A stretch of 41,098 nt of DNA from a virus: positions 1 through 41,098 of IMG/VR virus record IMGVR_UViG_3300042301_003737; one strand, written 5' to 3'. Positions 26,199 through 35,900 of the stretch are shown here, one piece after another. The notes beneath the pieces were generated by a model. It did not search any database. It saw nothing but the letters and a program-made list of their open reading frames with translations, and was not told the origin of the DNA. Position numbers and translations under genes: made by a program. The stretch's first letter is position 1, and each line of letters opens with the position of its first letter.

Positions 26199-27281
26199 TT
26201 GCCAAATAAAGATAAAGTAAAAGTTGCAATATATACTATTGCCCTAAACGAAGAGCAGTTTGTAGAAAGATGGTATGAGTCAGCTAAAGATGCTGACTAC
26301 CTATTGATTGCAGACACAGGCTCTACAGATTCTACGGTAGCCAAAGCAGAAGCACTTGGTATTAACGTTATAAAAATATCAATTAATCCATGGAGATTTG
26401 ATGATGCTCGTAATGCATCTCTTTCAGTTATTCCCTCAGATATTGACTATTGTATTGCTCTTGATATGGACGAGGTTATTATTCCTGGCTGGCGTAAAGA
26501 ATTAGAAAAGGCTTTAACAGATGAAGTAACTCGTCCTAGATATAAATACACTTGGTCGTGGAATTCTGACGGTACACCAGGATTACAATATGGTGCAGAC
26601 AAAATACATGCTCGTAAAGGATATCGCTGGAAGCATCCAGTTCATGAAGTAATAGCTTCAGATAGACTGCAAGAAAAGCAGGGGTGGTATGACATAGAAA
26701 TTCATCACTATCCAGACTCTACTAAATCACGTGGACAATACCTTCCACTACTAAAACTATCTACAATAGAAGATCCAAACGATGATAGGAACGCATATTA
26801 CTATGCACGTGAGCTGTATTTTAATAAAAAGTTTGAAGAGGCTGCCAAAGAGTTTTTACGTCATTTGTCATTGCCAACGGCTACATGGTCTGCTGAGAGA
26901 GCAGCTTCTTATAGGTATCTAGCTAAGTGTAATCCACAAAAAGCCAAGGAATATCTCTTAAAGGCTATAGAAGAAGATCCAAATAGGAGAGAGCCAAAAG
27001 TAGAGCTTGCAAACCATGCTTATCTTAAAAAAGATTGGAACCTGTGTTATACTCAATCTTTAGAGGCTTTGGCAATAAAAGAAAAACCACTAGATTATCT
27101 TTGCGAAGACTTTGCTTGGAAAGACCTGCCTCATGACCTAGCTTCTATATCTGCCTGGAATCTTGAGAAAAAGCAAGAAGCAATTGATCAGGTTATTCTA
27201 GCAATTAGCCACAATCCCAATAGCGATAGGCTAAATAAAAATTTAGAATTTTATAACAAACAGACTGATTTGTATAATTAA
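26199..27281 (+). CDS. GT2 glycosyltransferase with C-terminal TPR (360 aa)
   Basis: TTG start right after the previous stop. GT2 (GT-A) features: IYTIALNEEQFVERW (11-25), ADTGSTDST (38-46), FDDARNASL (67-75), metal-binding DMD (89-91) in ALDMDEVI, and GYRWKHPVHEVI (about 141-152). From about 190 on, the helical repeats YYYARELYFNKKFEEAAKEF and LLKAIEEDPNRREPKVELAN are TPR-like. This WaaE/KdtX-like layout with TPR is typical of phage and capsule transferases; the TPR may hold the protein acceptor. Probably the initiating or branching enzyme of the cassette. Confidence 0.9.
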   Translation: MPNKDKVKVAIYTIALNEEQFVERWYESAKDADYLLIADTGSTDSTVAKAEALGINVIKISINPWRFDDARNASLSVIPSDIDYCIALDMDEVIIPGWRKELEKALTDEVTRPRYKYTWSWNSDGTPGLQYGADKIHARKGYRWKHPVHEVIASDRLQEKQGWYDIEIHHYPDSTKSRGQYLPLLKLSTIEDPNDDRNAYYYARELYFNKKFEEAAKEFLRHLSLPTATWSAERAASYRYLAKCNPQKAKEYLLKAIEEDPNRREPKVELANHAYLKKDWNLCYTQSLEALAIKEKPLDYLCEDFAWKDLPHDLASISAWNLEKKQEAIDQVILAISHNPNSDRLNKNLEFYNKQTDLYN

Positions 27282-27287
27282 TTCTTA

Positions 27288-27296
27288 TGGTATAAT
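27288..27296 (+). promoter_or_regulatory. Extended -10 promoter (TGGTATAAT)
   Basis: TGGTATAAT with the hexamer at 27291-27296. Unlike most, it leaves room for a leader with AAGGAG before the ATG at 27314. Confidence 0.65.
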
Positions 27297-27313
27297 CTTA
27301 ATAAGGAGTAATC

Positions 27314-27691
27314 ATGGCATTTCCAGGAACTTATAATTTTAACTATTACCGTGGAGACACGTTTGAATTTATTATCCGCCCAAAAGACGGTAGTGGAAAC
27401 GCCTTTCCATTAACGACATATCTAAACGGAGCAACCTTTACAATATCTAGTGTTCGTGGGTCTGGTGGGACACGAAGTACTGGCCTGGCTGTAGTTGATG
27501 CAGTAAACAATACAGTTACCTGCACCATCACTCCAACAGTTGGTCAGTCTTTAGATCCATCTATAACCTGGTACTATGATGTTGAAATTAGAGATAGCTT
27601 TACAGTGTTTACACTACTATCTGGAACCATATCTATAACTCCAGATATCACACAAGCTCCAACAGCAACACCAGACCCAGAAGAGTCATAA
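27314..27691 (+). CDS. Virion protein of the RGDT beta-sandwich type (125 aa)
   Basis: MAFPGTYNFNYYRGDTFEFI resembles the 8043 product around RGDT; an Ig-like beta fold is likely (VSFTVFTLLSGTISITPDI-like strands). AAGGAG precedes the start. It opens the second fibre cluster just as the 8043 gene opens the first, suggesting equivalent adaptor positions. Overlaps the next gene as TAATG. Confidence 0.65.
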   Translation: MAFPGTYNFNYYRGDTFEFIIRPKDGSGNAFPLTTYLNGATFTISSVRGSGGTRSTGLAVVDAVNNTVTCTITPTVGQSLDPSITWYYDVEIRDSFTVFTLLSGTISITPDITQAPTATPDPEES

Positions 27692-28254
27692 TGGTAGACT
27701 ATATCCTTGAAAATGAAGACTTAGATGTTTTTGGTGGCCCATCAACAATTGATCTGTCTTTAGATTTTGGTAGAACTGGTGAAAGAGGAAGCAGGACATG
27801 GGTAGGAAACGGAAACCCAACAACAGTTTTAGCTTCTCAAGATGTTAAGCTTTATGATCTTTATGTTAACACAAGTCAGTCAGACTATGGATGGACATAT
27901 CAATACATACCAGATGTTGGAACTCCACAATGGGTAAAAGTATTAAGACCAAATCCAGCTTCAAGAATTAGCAGTGTAGTGTTTACAAGTGGGGAAGGAA
28001 CTTTGCAAATTCCAGTATCAACAATAACCTCAGACACAACCTTGGCTACAAATCAGTTTACAATTAGATACAACATAGAAGATGCTTCTGGAAACCCAAT
28101 TGCATCCTCTTTTACCTACAGTCTTCCAACAATCCTTGGTGTAAGATATATTGAGATTGTTATTAATGGTGCTGAGTGGAACGGTACTAGTTGGAGTAGT
28201 TTAAATAGCATTACTCCTTACAAGGTTCATACCTCTATATCGTATTTAGGTTAG
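27691..28254 (+). CDS. Fibre-associated beta protein (187 aa)
   Basis: Begins MVDYILENEDLDVFGGPSTI, then SLDFGRTGERGSRTWVGNGN, a short Gly-containing collagen-like linker seen in fibre adaptor proteins. Then come GWTYQYIPDVGTPQWVKVLR and a beta-rich C-terminal domain (VRYIEIVINGAEWNGTSWSS). Likely a short fibre or spacer between baseplate and fibre; no enzymatic motif. Confidence 0.65.
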   Translation: MVDYILENEDLDVFGGPSTIDLSLDFGRTGERGSRTWVGNGNPTTVLASQDVKLYDLYVNTSQSDYGWTYQYIPDVGTPQWVKVLRPNPASRISSVVFTSGEGTLQIPVSTITSDTTLATNQFTIRYNIEDASGNPIASSFTYSLPTILGVRYIEIVINGAEWNGTSWSSLNSITPYKVHTSISYLG

Positions 28255-28263
28255 GAAAAATAA

Positions 28264-29040
28264 ATGCCACAAGATATTGCTACTGGTACAACAACCTCAT
28301 ATAATACAAGAATTCCTTCTGCTTCAGATACCGCAGATATTGTAGCCGCTTTTAGACTATACCACTATGGTGAGCCTGGAGATTCAGAAAAGTCTCTTGT
28401 ACATCACTTAAGCAGTCTTGAAAATCAAATTAACAACTTTCCAAACCCAGTCCCACTTAGTCTTTGGTCAGCAAGGGGAGCTCTTGTTTCGTCCACTGCT
28501 GGAGCTACAAGCTCATCAGATTTAGCAACAATACCACTGGGAACTCCTGGCCAAGTTTTGACAGTACTGTCTGGAACAAGTGGTACTGGTATTGCTTGGC
28601 AAGCCCCAGAAGTTACACTAATTAACTCAGTAATTATGACAAACAAGACTTTGGTTGATGCACTAGTTACTATACGACCAGATGGTGGCGTTACCTTTAG
28701 AGGCCCAGCTGGTAATGCTTTTGCAACAGTACTGGGGGTAGGAAACATAACTCAGAATAGGACTATAACGCTCCCAGACGCCTCTACAGAGCTTGTTGGA
28801 ACAAATAGCACACAAACACTTACAAACAAGTCTATAGACGCTGGTCAGCTTACTGCGACCGCTTCAACCTCTTCTGCTGCAAGATCCACACTTCAAATTT
28901 TTAATGCTCAAACCGTTGCTGACGGCAATGACAACAGAACTCCATACTCAGGTAAGATATATGTTGCTAACCCATCAGTTGTTGGAGCAACAGGTGCAAA
29001 CATTGATGGGGCTGCCGCAGGCGATCTTTGGTTTTGGTAG
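28264..29040 (+). CDS. Tail fibre protein (258 aa)
   Basis: AGGAAAAATAA precedes the start. N-terminal FRLYHYGEPGDSEKSLVHHL (helical connector), then fibre elements GTPGQVLTVLSGTSGTGIAW, NGTSNTITLPDAST-like strands and TNSTQTLTNKSIDAG, the QTLTNK motif of the 8889 fibre. The C-terminus GATGANIDGAAAGDLWFW is aromatic. Probably a short fibre. Confidence 0.75.
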   Translation: MPQDIATGTTTSYNTRIPSASDTADIVAAFRLYHYGEPGDSEKSLVHHLSSLENQINNFPNPVPLSLWSARGALVSSTAGATSSSDLATIPLGTPGQVLTVLSGTSGTGIAWQAPEVTLINSVIMTNKTLVDALVTIRPDGGVTFRGPAGNAFATVLGVGNITQNRTITLPDASTELVGTNSTQTLTNKSIDAGQLTATASTSSAARSTLQIFNAQTVADGNDNRTPYSGKIYVANPSVVGATGANIDGAAAGDLWFW

Positions 29041-29051
29041 GGGTGATATAA

Positions 29052-30086
29052 ATGCCAGAAGCACTCACTAATGATACTCGAAATCGTGCAAAATTAATTA
29101 TAAATGCTAGTGGAAGACAGGGTGCAATAGACTGGAATGCCACTGTTACAGACGGAAACGCTAGCTTTGGTGGTTATGGCTACGGAGGTGTATCACAGGG
29201 TGCGTCTTGGTCAGTTTACGTTGCAGGAAACCTTGTAGCAGGAGCTAATTTTCAAAGTTATGATTTTGGTGGTGACACTGGTAGCAATACGATTATTCCT
29301 AACGCATATTTTCCAAGAACTGGTCGTACAGAGTCAGGAGCAATAGGACTCCCTCCTGGAGATCACCTTGTCACAGGAACATTCACCACCACTGGTACTG
29401 TCGGCACGGCAACCGTTTCATTTTATGTTAACGTTCCACCATACCCAACGCCTAGTTGGTCAACTGGAACAACATTGCCAACTGCTACACGTGGGTCTTC
29501 ATATTCAGCTACCGTAAACGCAAGTCCCGTCACTAGCTACAGCGTAGTAGGCTCAAGTGGTCAGACTGGCGGACTTTCTGCTTCTGGAAACACCATATCA
29601 GGAACACCCAACACCGTGGGTACAGCAAGCTTTACTATTCGAGCCAACAACAGTGGCTCTATATCTGATAGAACCTTCAACATACCAATCAATCCAGCAC
29701 TGCCAGTATTTTCTGATGCTACAGTAGTCAATGCAAGAGTTGGAAGCTCTTATTCAGACGGAGTATCTGCAAGCGAAGCGGCAAGCTATTCTTTATTTTC
29801 TGGTACACTTCCAACTGGACTAAGTTTGAATACTTCTAGTGGTGCAATTACAGGAACGCCAATAGCTACAGGAACGTTTACTTTTGTAATTAGGGCTACA
29901 AATGTAACAGGCAACACAAACACATCTACCCTGTCAATTCTTGTAAGCCCTCCAGGAAATAGACACAATGGAACAAATATGGCTACTGACCTAACAACAG
30001 CAAGAAGGTTTAGCGGAACTGACTGGGTAAACATAACAACCTTTAAACGTTTTAACGGAACTGACTGGGTAGACATAGTAAATTAA
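29052..30086 (+). CDS. Tail protein with He_PIG Ig-like domains (344 aa)
   Basis: GGGTGAT precedes the start. Residues 1-130 form a beta domain (GGYGYGGVSQGASWSVYVAG). Two putative-Ig (He_PIG) repeats follow, about 145-215 and 218-300: RGSSYSATVNASPVTSYSVV and VGSSYSDGVSASEAASYSLF, each closing with ...ISGTP/ITGTP...TFTIRAxN. The C-terminus repeats RFSGTDWVNITTFKRFNGTD, a short tandem often ending phage tail proteins. Ig-like domains usually mediate weak carbohydrate contacts. Confidence 0.85.
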   Translation: MPEALTNDTRNRAKLIINASGRQGAIDWNATVTDGNASFGGYGYGGVSQGASWSVYVAGNLVAGANFQSYDFGGDTGSNTIIPNAYFPRTGRTESGAIGLPPGDHLVTGTFTTTGTVGTATVSFYVNVPPYPTPSWSTGTTLPTATRGSSYSATVNASPVTSYSVVGSSGQTGGLSASGNTISGTPNTVGTASFTIRANNSGSISDRTFNIPINPALPVFSDATVVNARVGSSYSDGVSASEAASYSLFSGTLPTGLSLNTSSGAITGTPIATGTFTFVIRATNVTGNTNTSTLSILVSPPGNRHNGTNMATDLTTARRFSGTDWVNITTFKRFNGTDWVDIVN

Positions 30087-30104
30087 CAACCAAACCATCT
30101 ATTA

Positions 30105-30113
30105 TGATATAAT
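30105..30113 (+). promoter_or_regulatory. Extended -10 promoter (TGATATAAT)
   Basis: TGATATAAT with the hexamer at 30108-30113, 9 nt from the ATG at 30123, so at most a 3-nt leader. Same TTATGATATAATT core as at 8026-8037. Confidence 0.6.
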
Positions 30114-30122
30114 TGAAACACT

Positions 30123-31415
30123 ATGGCAACCACTTCAAATTATCAACTACCCTTTCCAGAACCATCTGACCCAGTAAATGTTGCTGAAGACATTGAGCTA
30201 TTAGCTAAAAAAATAGATAGCTCTCTTGGAGAAATTGTTCAAGATACCGTTGGAGGAATGGTTAGCTCAAATACAGAAAACGGAATTTCTGTAACCTACA
30301 ATGATGATCTTGGAAAACTAAACTTTAACGTTACTGTAATTCCTGCTCAAACTGAAAATGAAGGAAAGTACTTAAGTACTAATGGCACTAGTGTGAGCTG
30401 GGAAGAGGTAGATGCCCTTCCTGATCAAACAGGCAACACTGGAAAGTTTCTAACTACTGATGGTGTAGACGCAACTTGGGAAACAGTAGATGCTTTACCA
30501 GATCAAACTGATAATGAAGGAAAGTTTTTAACTACTGATGGAACAGATGCAAGCTGGATAACAGGACCACTAGGACCTACAGGTCCAGCAGGTTTAGGTA
30601 TAACTTGGCGAGGAAACTGGGTTACAGGACCAGGAGATCCAGCATCAATTACTTACGCAATTAATGATGCGGTAAGCTGGAACAACAAGTCTTGGATTGC
30701 AATTGCTCCAAGTAATGGATTCGATACTCCACCAGACAGTAATTACTCAGACTGGAATCTTCTTGCAGATAGTGGAAATCAAGGACCAACTGGACCTGCT
30801 GGAGATACAGGACCCACAGGCCCAGCAGGTGCAGATTCAACCGTTCCTGGACCAACAGGCCCAACAGGGCCAGGATTTACCTTTAGGGGAAATTTTTCAG
30901 AGGGAGTAACATATTACAAAGGTGACGTAGTAAACGGACCAGTCGACAACAACTTATATGTTTTTTATTGGGGAACTACTACTACAACTTTTGGTAGCGA
31001 ATGGATGCTTTTTCTTTCAGAAGGCCCAACAGGACCATCAGGTGGACCAACTGGTCCACAGGGACCTACTGGACCTACAGGTGCAACAGGACCACAAGGT
31101 GATCCTACACTTATAGTTCAAACCGCAAAAACTGGAGCATATACATTAGCGTCTGGCGATCAGGGTGCGTTAATACAACTTAATGGTACATTTACTGTTA
31201 GTGTGCCAACTGATGCAACATTTAACTTTGCAATTGGTACACAGATTAACTTGTTGAATATTGCATCTGGAGTTATTACCGTTGCACCAGCTACTCCAGG
31301 AACAACAGTCCTTAATGGAACACCTGGACTAAAGCTTCGTGCTCAGTGGTCATCAGCAACACTAATTAAGCTTGCATCAAACACTTGGGTTATTGTGGGT
31401 GACCTTACACCGTGA
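30123..31415 (+). CDS. Collagen-like tail fibre (430 aa)
   Basis: The N-terminal anchor YQLPFPEPSDPVNVAEDIEL is a third anchor type. Three copies of a short repeat (NEGKYLSTNGTSVSW, NTGKFLTTDGVDATW, NEGKFLTTDGTDASW, residues about 80-147) precede collagen tracts GPTGPAG near 150, 220-245 and 300-330. The C-terminal ~95 residues (TPGLKLRAQWSSATLIKLAS) match the 16971 protein. Thr-rich collagen triplets again. Likely a trimeric fibre. Confidence 0.85.
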   Translation: MATTSNYQLPFPEPSDPVNVAEDIELLAKKIDSSLGEIVQDTVGGMVSSNTENGISVTYNDDLGKLNFNVTVIPAQTENEGKYLSTNGTSVSWEEVDALPDQTGNTGKFLTTDGVDATWETVDALPDQTDNEGKFLTTDGTDASWITGPLGPTGPAGLGITWRGNWVTGPGDPASITYAINDAVSWNNKSWIAIAPSNGFDTPPDSNYSDWNLLADSGNQGPTGPAGDTGPTGPAGADSTVPGPTGPTGPGFTFRGNFSEGVTYYKGDVVNGPVDNNLYVFYWGTTTTTFGSEWMLFLSEGPTGPSGGPTGPQGPTGPTGATGPQGDPTLIVQTAKTGAYTLASGDQGALIQLNGTFTVSVPTDATFNFAIGTQINLLNIASGVITVAPATPGTTVLNGTPGLKLRAQWSSATLIKLASNTWVIVGDLTP

Positions 31416-32311
31416 TGGGTGCTTTTTCTTCTCAGTGCCAAGCTCCACAAACCACTGGTGGTCAAACAACCGTCTCTGGAATTTATAAGATACACACCTT
31501 TACCTCTAGCTCTTCTTTAACTCACTTTAAGGGCGTTGGTGCTAACGCACAATACTTGACTTTTGAATATTTAGTGGTAGCAGCAGGTGGCGGAGGGGGA
31601 GCACCAAATGATAGAACGGGAGGTGGAGGAGGTGCTGGAGGTATGCTAACTGGAACTATTGCAAAAACTGCAACACCAGGAACCGCCGCCCACTTTATGT
31701 CTATTGGTACTGGTGGTCGTGGAACAGCATGGCCTTCTACTGCAGGGACTGGATCTAGCATTACAAGTCTTTTTGATGGCGTTGGGGTTAGCACAACAGG
31801 TGGTGGTGCAGGTGGTCAATTCTCAGGGTTAGCAACCTCTGGTGGTTCTGGTGGTGGAGCCTATCACAATCCATCCGATACTGGTAAGTCTGGTGTTTCT
31901 GGTCAGGGTAACTCTGGCGGAAATGGGTATGACAGTGCAAACGTATCTATTGGATTTAGAGGTGGAGGAGGCGGAGGCAAAGGGTCTTCTGGAGTAACAG
32001 CTACTTCAACAGTTACAGGAGATGGTGGTAGTGGTCTTGCATCTAGCATTTCTGGAACTTCAACAATTTATGCAGCAGGCGGAGGCGGGGGAAGCCAGAT
32101 TTATACAACACAATCTAATGGTGGTTCTTCAAATGTGGGTGGTCGTGGTGGTGTTTGTTCTGCAGGTGCAGTTTTAGCAACTTCTACAGCACCAGCTGTA
32201 AATACTGGATCTGGTGGTGGTGGAGGTGCCGTTGCAATAAGCGATATTTATATTAATACACAAGGAACCAATGGTGCTAATGGAATAATTATTTTAAGGT
32301 ATGTAATGTGA
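31415..32311 (+). CDS. Glycine-rich adhesin-like tip protein (298 aa)
   Basis: ATG at 31415 (TGATG overlap with the previous stop); a GTG at 31412 is an alternative. After a beta N-terminus (GIYKIHTFTSSSSLTHFKGV) come long Gly blocks: YLVVAAGGGGGAP, TGGGGGAGGML, GGGAGGQFSG, FRGGGGGGKGSS, AAGGGGGSQ, SGGGGGAVA, ending NGANGIIILRYVM. This is the Gly-rich polyglycine-type tip domain found on phage fibres (compare T-even gp38-like adhesins). Probably the receptor-contact tip of the adjacent fibre. Confidence 0.8.
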   Translation: MGAFSSQCQAPQTTGGQTTVSGIYKIHTFTSSSSLTHFKGVGANAQYLTFEYLVVAAGGGGGAPNDRTGGGGGAGGMLTGTIAKTATPGTAAHFMSIGTGGRGTAWPSTAGTGSSITSLFDGVGVSTTGGGAGGQFSGLATSGGSGGGAYHNPSDTGKSGVSGQGNSGGNGYDSANVSIGFRGGGGGGKGSSGVTATSTVTGDGGSGLASSISGTSTIYAAGGGGGSQIYTTQSNGGSSNVGGRGGVCSAGAVLATSTAPAVNTGSGGGGGAVAISDIYINTQGTNGANGIIILRYVM

Positions 32312-32658
32312 GCAACTGGGCTGAAATAGATGAAAACAACATTGTTGTTCGAGTTCTTGCAGGAGACGACACAAATGGAGAAGAAGCTGCAGGACAAACT
32401 CTTAAAGAAAATCTTGGTGGAGAATGGATTCAAACATCATACACTGGAAGAATTCGTGGAATATTTGCAGGAATTGGCGATACCTATGACCCAGAGCTTG
32501 ACGCTTTTATACCGCCAAAACCATTTGACTCTTGGATACTAAATCAAGAAACATTTATTTGGGAAGCTCCAGTAGCTTATCCTAACGATGGTTTGCAATA
32601 TCTCTGGGATGAAAGTTCCACGGTATGGGTAGAAGTTGCAAATACTACTGAATCCTGA
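32308..32658 (+). CDS. Tail-fibre-associated protein (116 aa)
   Basis: GTG start overlapping the previous stop by 4 nt. MSNWAEIDENNIVVRVLAGD, LGGEWIQTSYTGRIRGIFAG, GDTYDPELDAFIPPKPFDSW and YPNDGLQYLWDESSTVWVEV match a family widespread in cyanophages and other myoviruses next to fibre genes. It may be a fibre tip, cap or assembly chaperone; role not settled. Trp- and Asp-rich. Confidence 0.75.
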   Translation: MSNWAEIDENNIVVRVLAGDDTNGEEAAGQTLKENLGGEWIQTSYTGRIRGIFAGIGDTYDPELDAFIPPKPFDSWILNQETFIWEAPVAYPNDGLQYLWDESSTVWVEVANTTES

Positions 32659-32664
32659 TATAAT
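32656..32664 (+). promoter_or_regulatory. Extended -10 promoter overlapping a stop codon
   Basis: TGATATAAT: its first three bases are the stop of the 32308 gene. It is followed by a leader with GAGGG before the ATG at 32685. Confidence 0.6.
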
Positions 32665-32684
32665 AATTTAAGAAAAGAGGGATA

Positions 32685-32909
32685 ATGGATTACTCATCAT
32701 TACTAACAACAGAACAAAAAAGAGAGCTACTACAGAATCGTATTCAACAATTTGCTTCAGAAGCGTATCAATATACTCTTAATCTAAAGACCGCAGAAAC
32801 TATTGGTACGGAAGATCAGATAGAAGGAATCAAAAAATCAATCGTAATTCTTGACTCAGCAATTAGGGTTCATCAAGAAGAGCTAGCCTCTTTACCAACA
32901 TCTGAATAA
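32685..32909 (+). CDS. Small coiled-coil protein (74 aa)
   Basis: Reads MDYSSLLTTEQKRELLQNRI, two long helices (4-38 and 45-70) with a short turn; charged, no Cys. Small helical-hairpin proteins of the form 'LTxEQKxxxLxxRIxQxxxExYxxxLN' are common beside fibre or head genes in freshwater and marine phages. Possibly an assembly chaperone; inference. Confidence 0.75.
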   Translation: MDYSSLLTTEQKRELLQNRIQQFASEAYQYTLNLKTAETIGTEDQIEGIKKSIVILDSAIRVHQEELASLPTSE

Positions 32910-32924
32910 TAATTATTAAAGACT

Positions 32925-32951
32925 TACCCTGCTATTATTTTAGCGGGGGTA
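32925..32951 (+). terminator. Hairpin between fibre and LamG-like genes
   Basis: TACCCTGCTA (32925-32934) pairs with TAGCGGGGGTA (32941-32951) with one G-U and one bulged G, around a 6-nt loop; then ATTTCTATT. A likely rho-independent terminator, with a new promoter 13 nt further on. Confidence 0.55.
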
Positions 32952-32963
32952 TTTCTATTAGTA

Positions 32964-32972
32964 TGATAAAAT
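32964..32972 (+). promoter_or_regulatory. Extended -10 promoter (TGATAAAAT)
   Basis: TGATAAAAT with the hexamer at 32967-32972, followed by TAGGAGAATA and the ATG at 32988. Confidence 0.6.
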
Positions 32973-32987
32973 AGGGGTAGGAGAATA

Positions 32988-35900
32988 ATGGCCAATAACA
33001 CTACCCTTTCCAATCTATATGTTGAAAGAGCTAGCTCTGAACACCCTTTAGCACTATGGATGCTTAATGAAGAAATTGACTACATTACTCAAATTACTAA
33101 TAGTCAAAGAGACTTCTGGAATTCAAACAATTGGGATATCACAAACGGAACCGTTGCTGACGCTTCTAACATTGCTGGATCACCAAGAACACCAATACTA
33201 GATTCGTCAATTTCTAAAGTTGTTGGCAGTGTTCCAGCAACACCAACACAAGATGTTGTTCTTATAAGTGAGTTTGATATAGCACAAAATAGTTTAGACC
33301 AGGATTTGTCAAATATTGCTCTTGGTTTTTATGTTTATTTTGACACCCCCCTAGCAAACCACGTATCTTTTGGGCTTAGCTATGTAGATAGCCTTTCAAA
33401 TGAGCAAGAAAACCTTTATACAACACTAGTTAAAAATACAGACAGACTTACTTGGAAATTCTTTTCCCACACCTTTGACCTTCCACCAACAACTGCAACA
33501 GACATAAAACTTGTTATTAAAGTTAATGTCAATACTGGTGGAACATCGTCAGAGTACAACCTTTTCCTTAGTGGACTATCTCTGGGTCAATGGTCAGAGG
33601 ATTTTAATAAGTACTCATATGGAATAACCCCAGAAAACATTCCATCAAATATAAATCTGCCAGCAGAGGCAGAACTAAAAGCATTACCAGCATTTTCCTA
33701 TGGGACTTCTGGAAACCAAGCATACTATCTTTCTAGAGAAAGCAAGCTATCTTGCAAAAATTTTGGAGTTCCTTTAGTTTATGGATCTTATAATGTTACA
33801 AAAATATCGCCAAACGTGTATAACAACATTAACTACCCATCTTTAATTTTTCCAGGGTATGGATTTTTAAATGAGCGTGGAAGGTATAACGACTACACCG
33901 TTGAGATGTGGATAAAAGCAAATGTTTCATCTACAACGCCACGAAAAATATTTGGTCCAATTTCTGGTACTGACGGGTTGTATGTAGATCACGCACACCT
34001 AAGTTTTAAAATTAATGATCAAATTAGCTCTCACTTTATTGGCGAATGGTTTAGACCAATGATGATCCATATTAGGGTGCTAACAAACTTTTTAATGATT
34101 CTTGTTAATGGTGAAGAAGTAATGAGTTTAGAGTTTGATCAAGACGCTATTACACTTCCAGAAGAAATTGTTAATGGAAAAAATCAAGACTGGCTGGGAT
34201 TCTATGCTTACAACGACGTTGATCCATTAGACATTGACACCTTTTCTATTTACTCATACGGAATGCCAACTGAAGTTGCAAAACGCCATTGGGTTTGGGG
34301 TCAAGCAGTAGTAGCTCCAGAACAAACAAACTCATCTATTAATGCTATTACTGCATTTAATGACTATGCCTTTGCTAATTACTCAGTCAACTATAACTAC
34401 CCTGATTTTGCAAACTGGAGGCAAGCATTTTTTAGCAACGTTGAGGCTGGATCAAAGATTCTTAGCCTACCAGAATACCAGTTACCACAATTTTCAATAG
34501 GTCAGAATACCATAAAGGATTTATATAGTGATATTCAGGCTATGAGTTTAGACGAAGAGGATACTGACGACGTTGCAGGAATAAAGTATCTAACCTTAAA
34601 ACCAAACGAAGACTGGGACTCAAACTCAGATTTTATTTATTTTGACAATTTTGCTATTTTGAATGACCCAGTTGAAACAATTTATGGTATTTTTAAAACT
34701 GACGGTACAGAAACAAATGCCCCACTATTTAAAATTACCAACAAGTTTAATAATGACTATCTAATAATATCTATAACTGGAACTACTGTTACCTATAAAA
34801 TTGTTTTATCTGAAATAAGCACAACCCTAGCAACAAAAACAATAGAGGTTAACAAAAAATTTGCAGCAGGAATAAACATTGAAAAGCTTTCTTCTAGTCA
34901 AGATATAGATATCTCTAGATTCTTTTCAAACGTTTCAGGCCTAGATGTGTTTTTGGCTGGAGATGGTTCAAAGAAGTTTTCTGGAAAAATTTATAGATTT
35001 GGTTTTGACGGACCATACAATACCAGAAAAATATTTTCTTTGTCTGACGAAAACGGTATTTTAATTTCTTCTACTACACAGTCTAATCAGTTGTTTTTGC
35101 ATACTGCAAACTACACCTTAACAACAATTAATGAATATGGCTTACTTTTTCCAGACATTGCCGTATCTGGATATTGGGAAGACTATATGCCACTCTCATA
35201 TTTTAGTAAAGCTATTGCAGACTACGATGGTACTGAAAAATATGAAATAGACTCTATCCAGTTTAACCTAGACTTTCCAGAACCACCAACATCTCAAACA
35301 GTTAAGGTCGAAGCAGCTTGGACATATGCAGATATGAAACAACAATATTCACAACCAGAGCTTATACCTTATGGAACACTTGATAGTGAATATTATAGCG
35401 GTTGGGAAAATTATGAAGATATGTCTGAAAATACAACTAGTACAGAATTTTACAATACAAGCGAGAGCATTGTCAGAAGCTATATATCATTCCAAAAAAT
35501 TTCCGACGGAGCAAATAAAAATCTTATAGAGCTCAACACCCCATATAATGCATTGTCTTCAGGAGTACTTGACCCAGAAAACATTAATGCAGTAAACTGG
35601 AAAAATACACCATACGAAGTTACAACTGGAACAGTTATATATCCTCCAAAACGCACATATGCTGGTTCAGGAATAAACTTTAATGATTATGCAATAGTCT
35701 ATCATTTAGATTTTTTATCAAATGGAATTTTGCATCACCCAGTTAAGCTTAGAGAATTGCAGCTAGCATCTAAAGTTCTTGAAAGAACAGACTTTACTCC
35801 AGTAGGTTCTAAGTTTGGTATTCCAGCATATTACTATTCAAGATCAGGGCTGTATTTTGATCTAAAAGGTAAAAACCCAATAGCAACTTATAAAAAAAGC

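Noticed and set aside
8889-31415. Possible diversity-generating retroelement acting on fibre tips
   Set aside because: No reverse transcriptase and no template/variable repeat pair with adenine-specific differences was found in the window.
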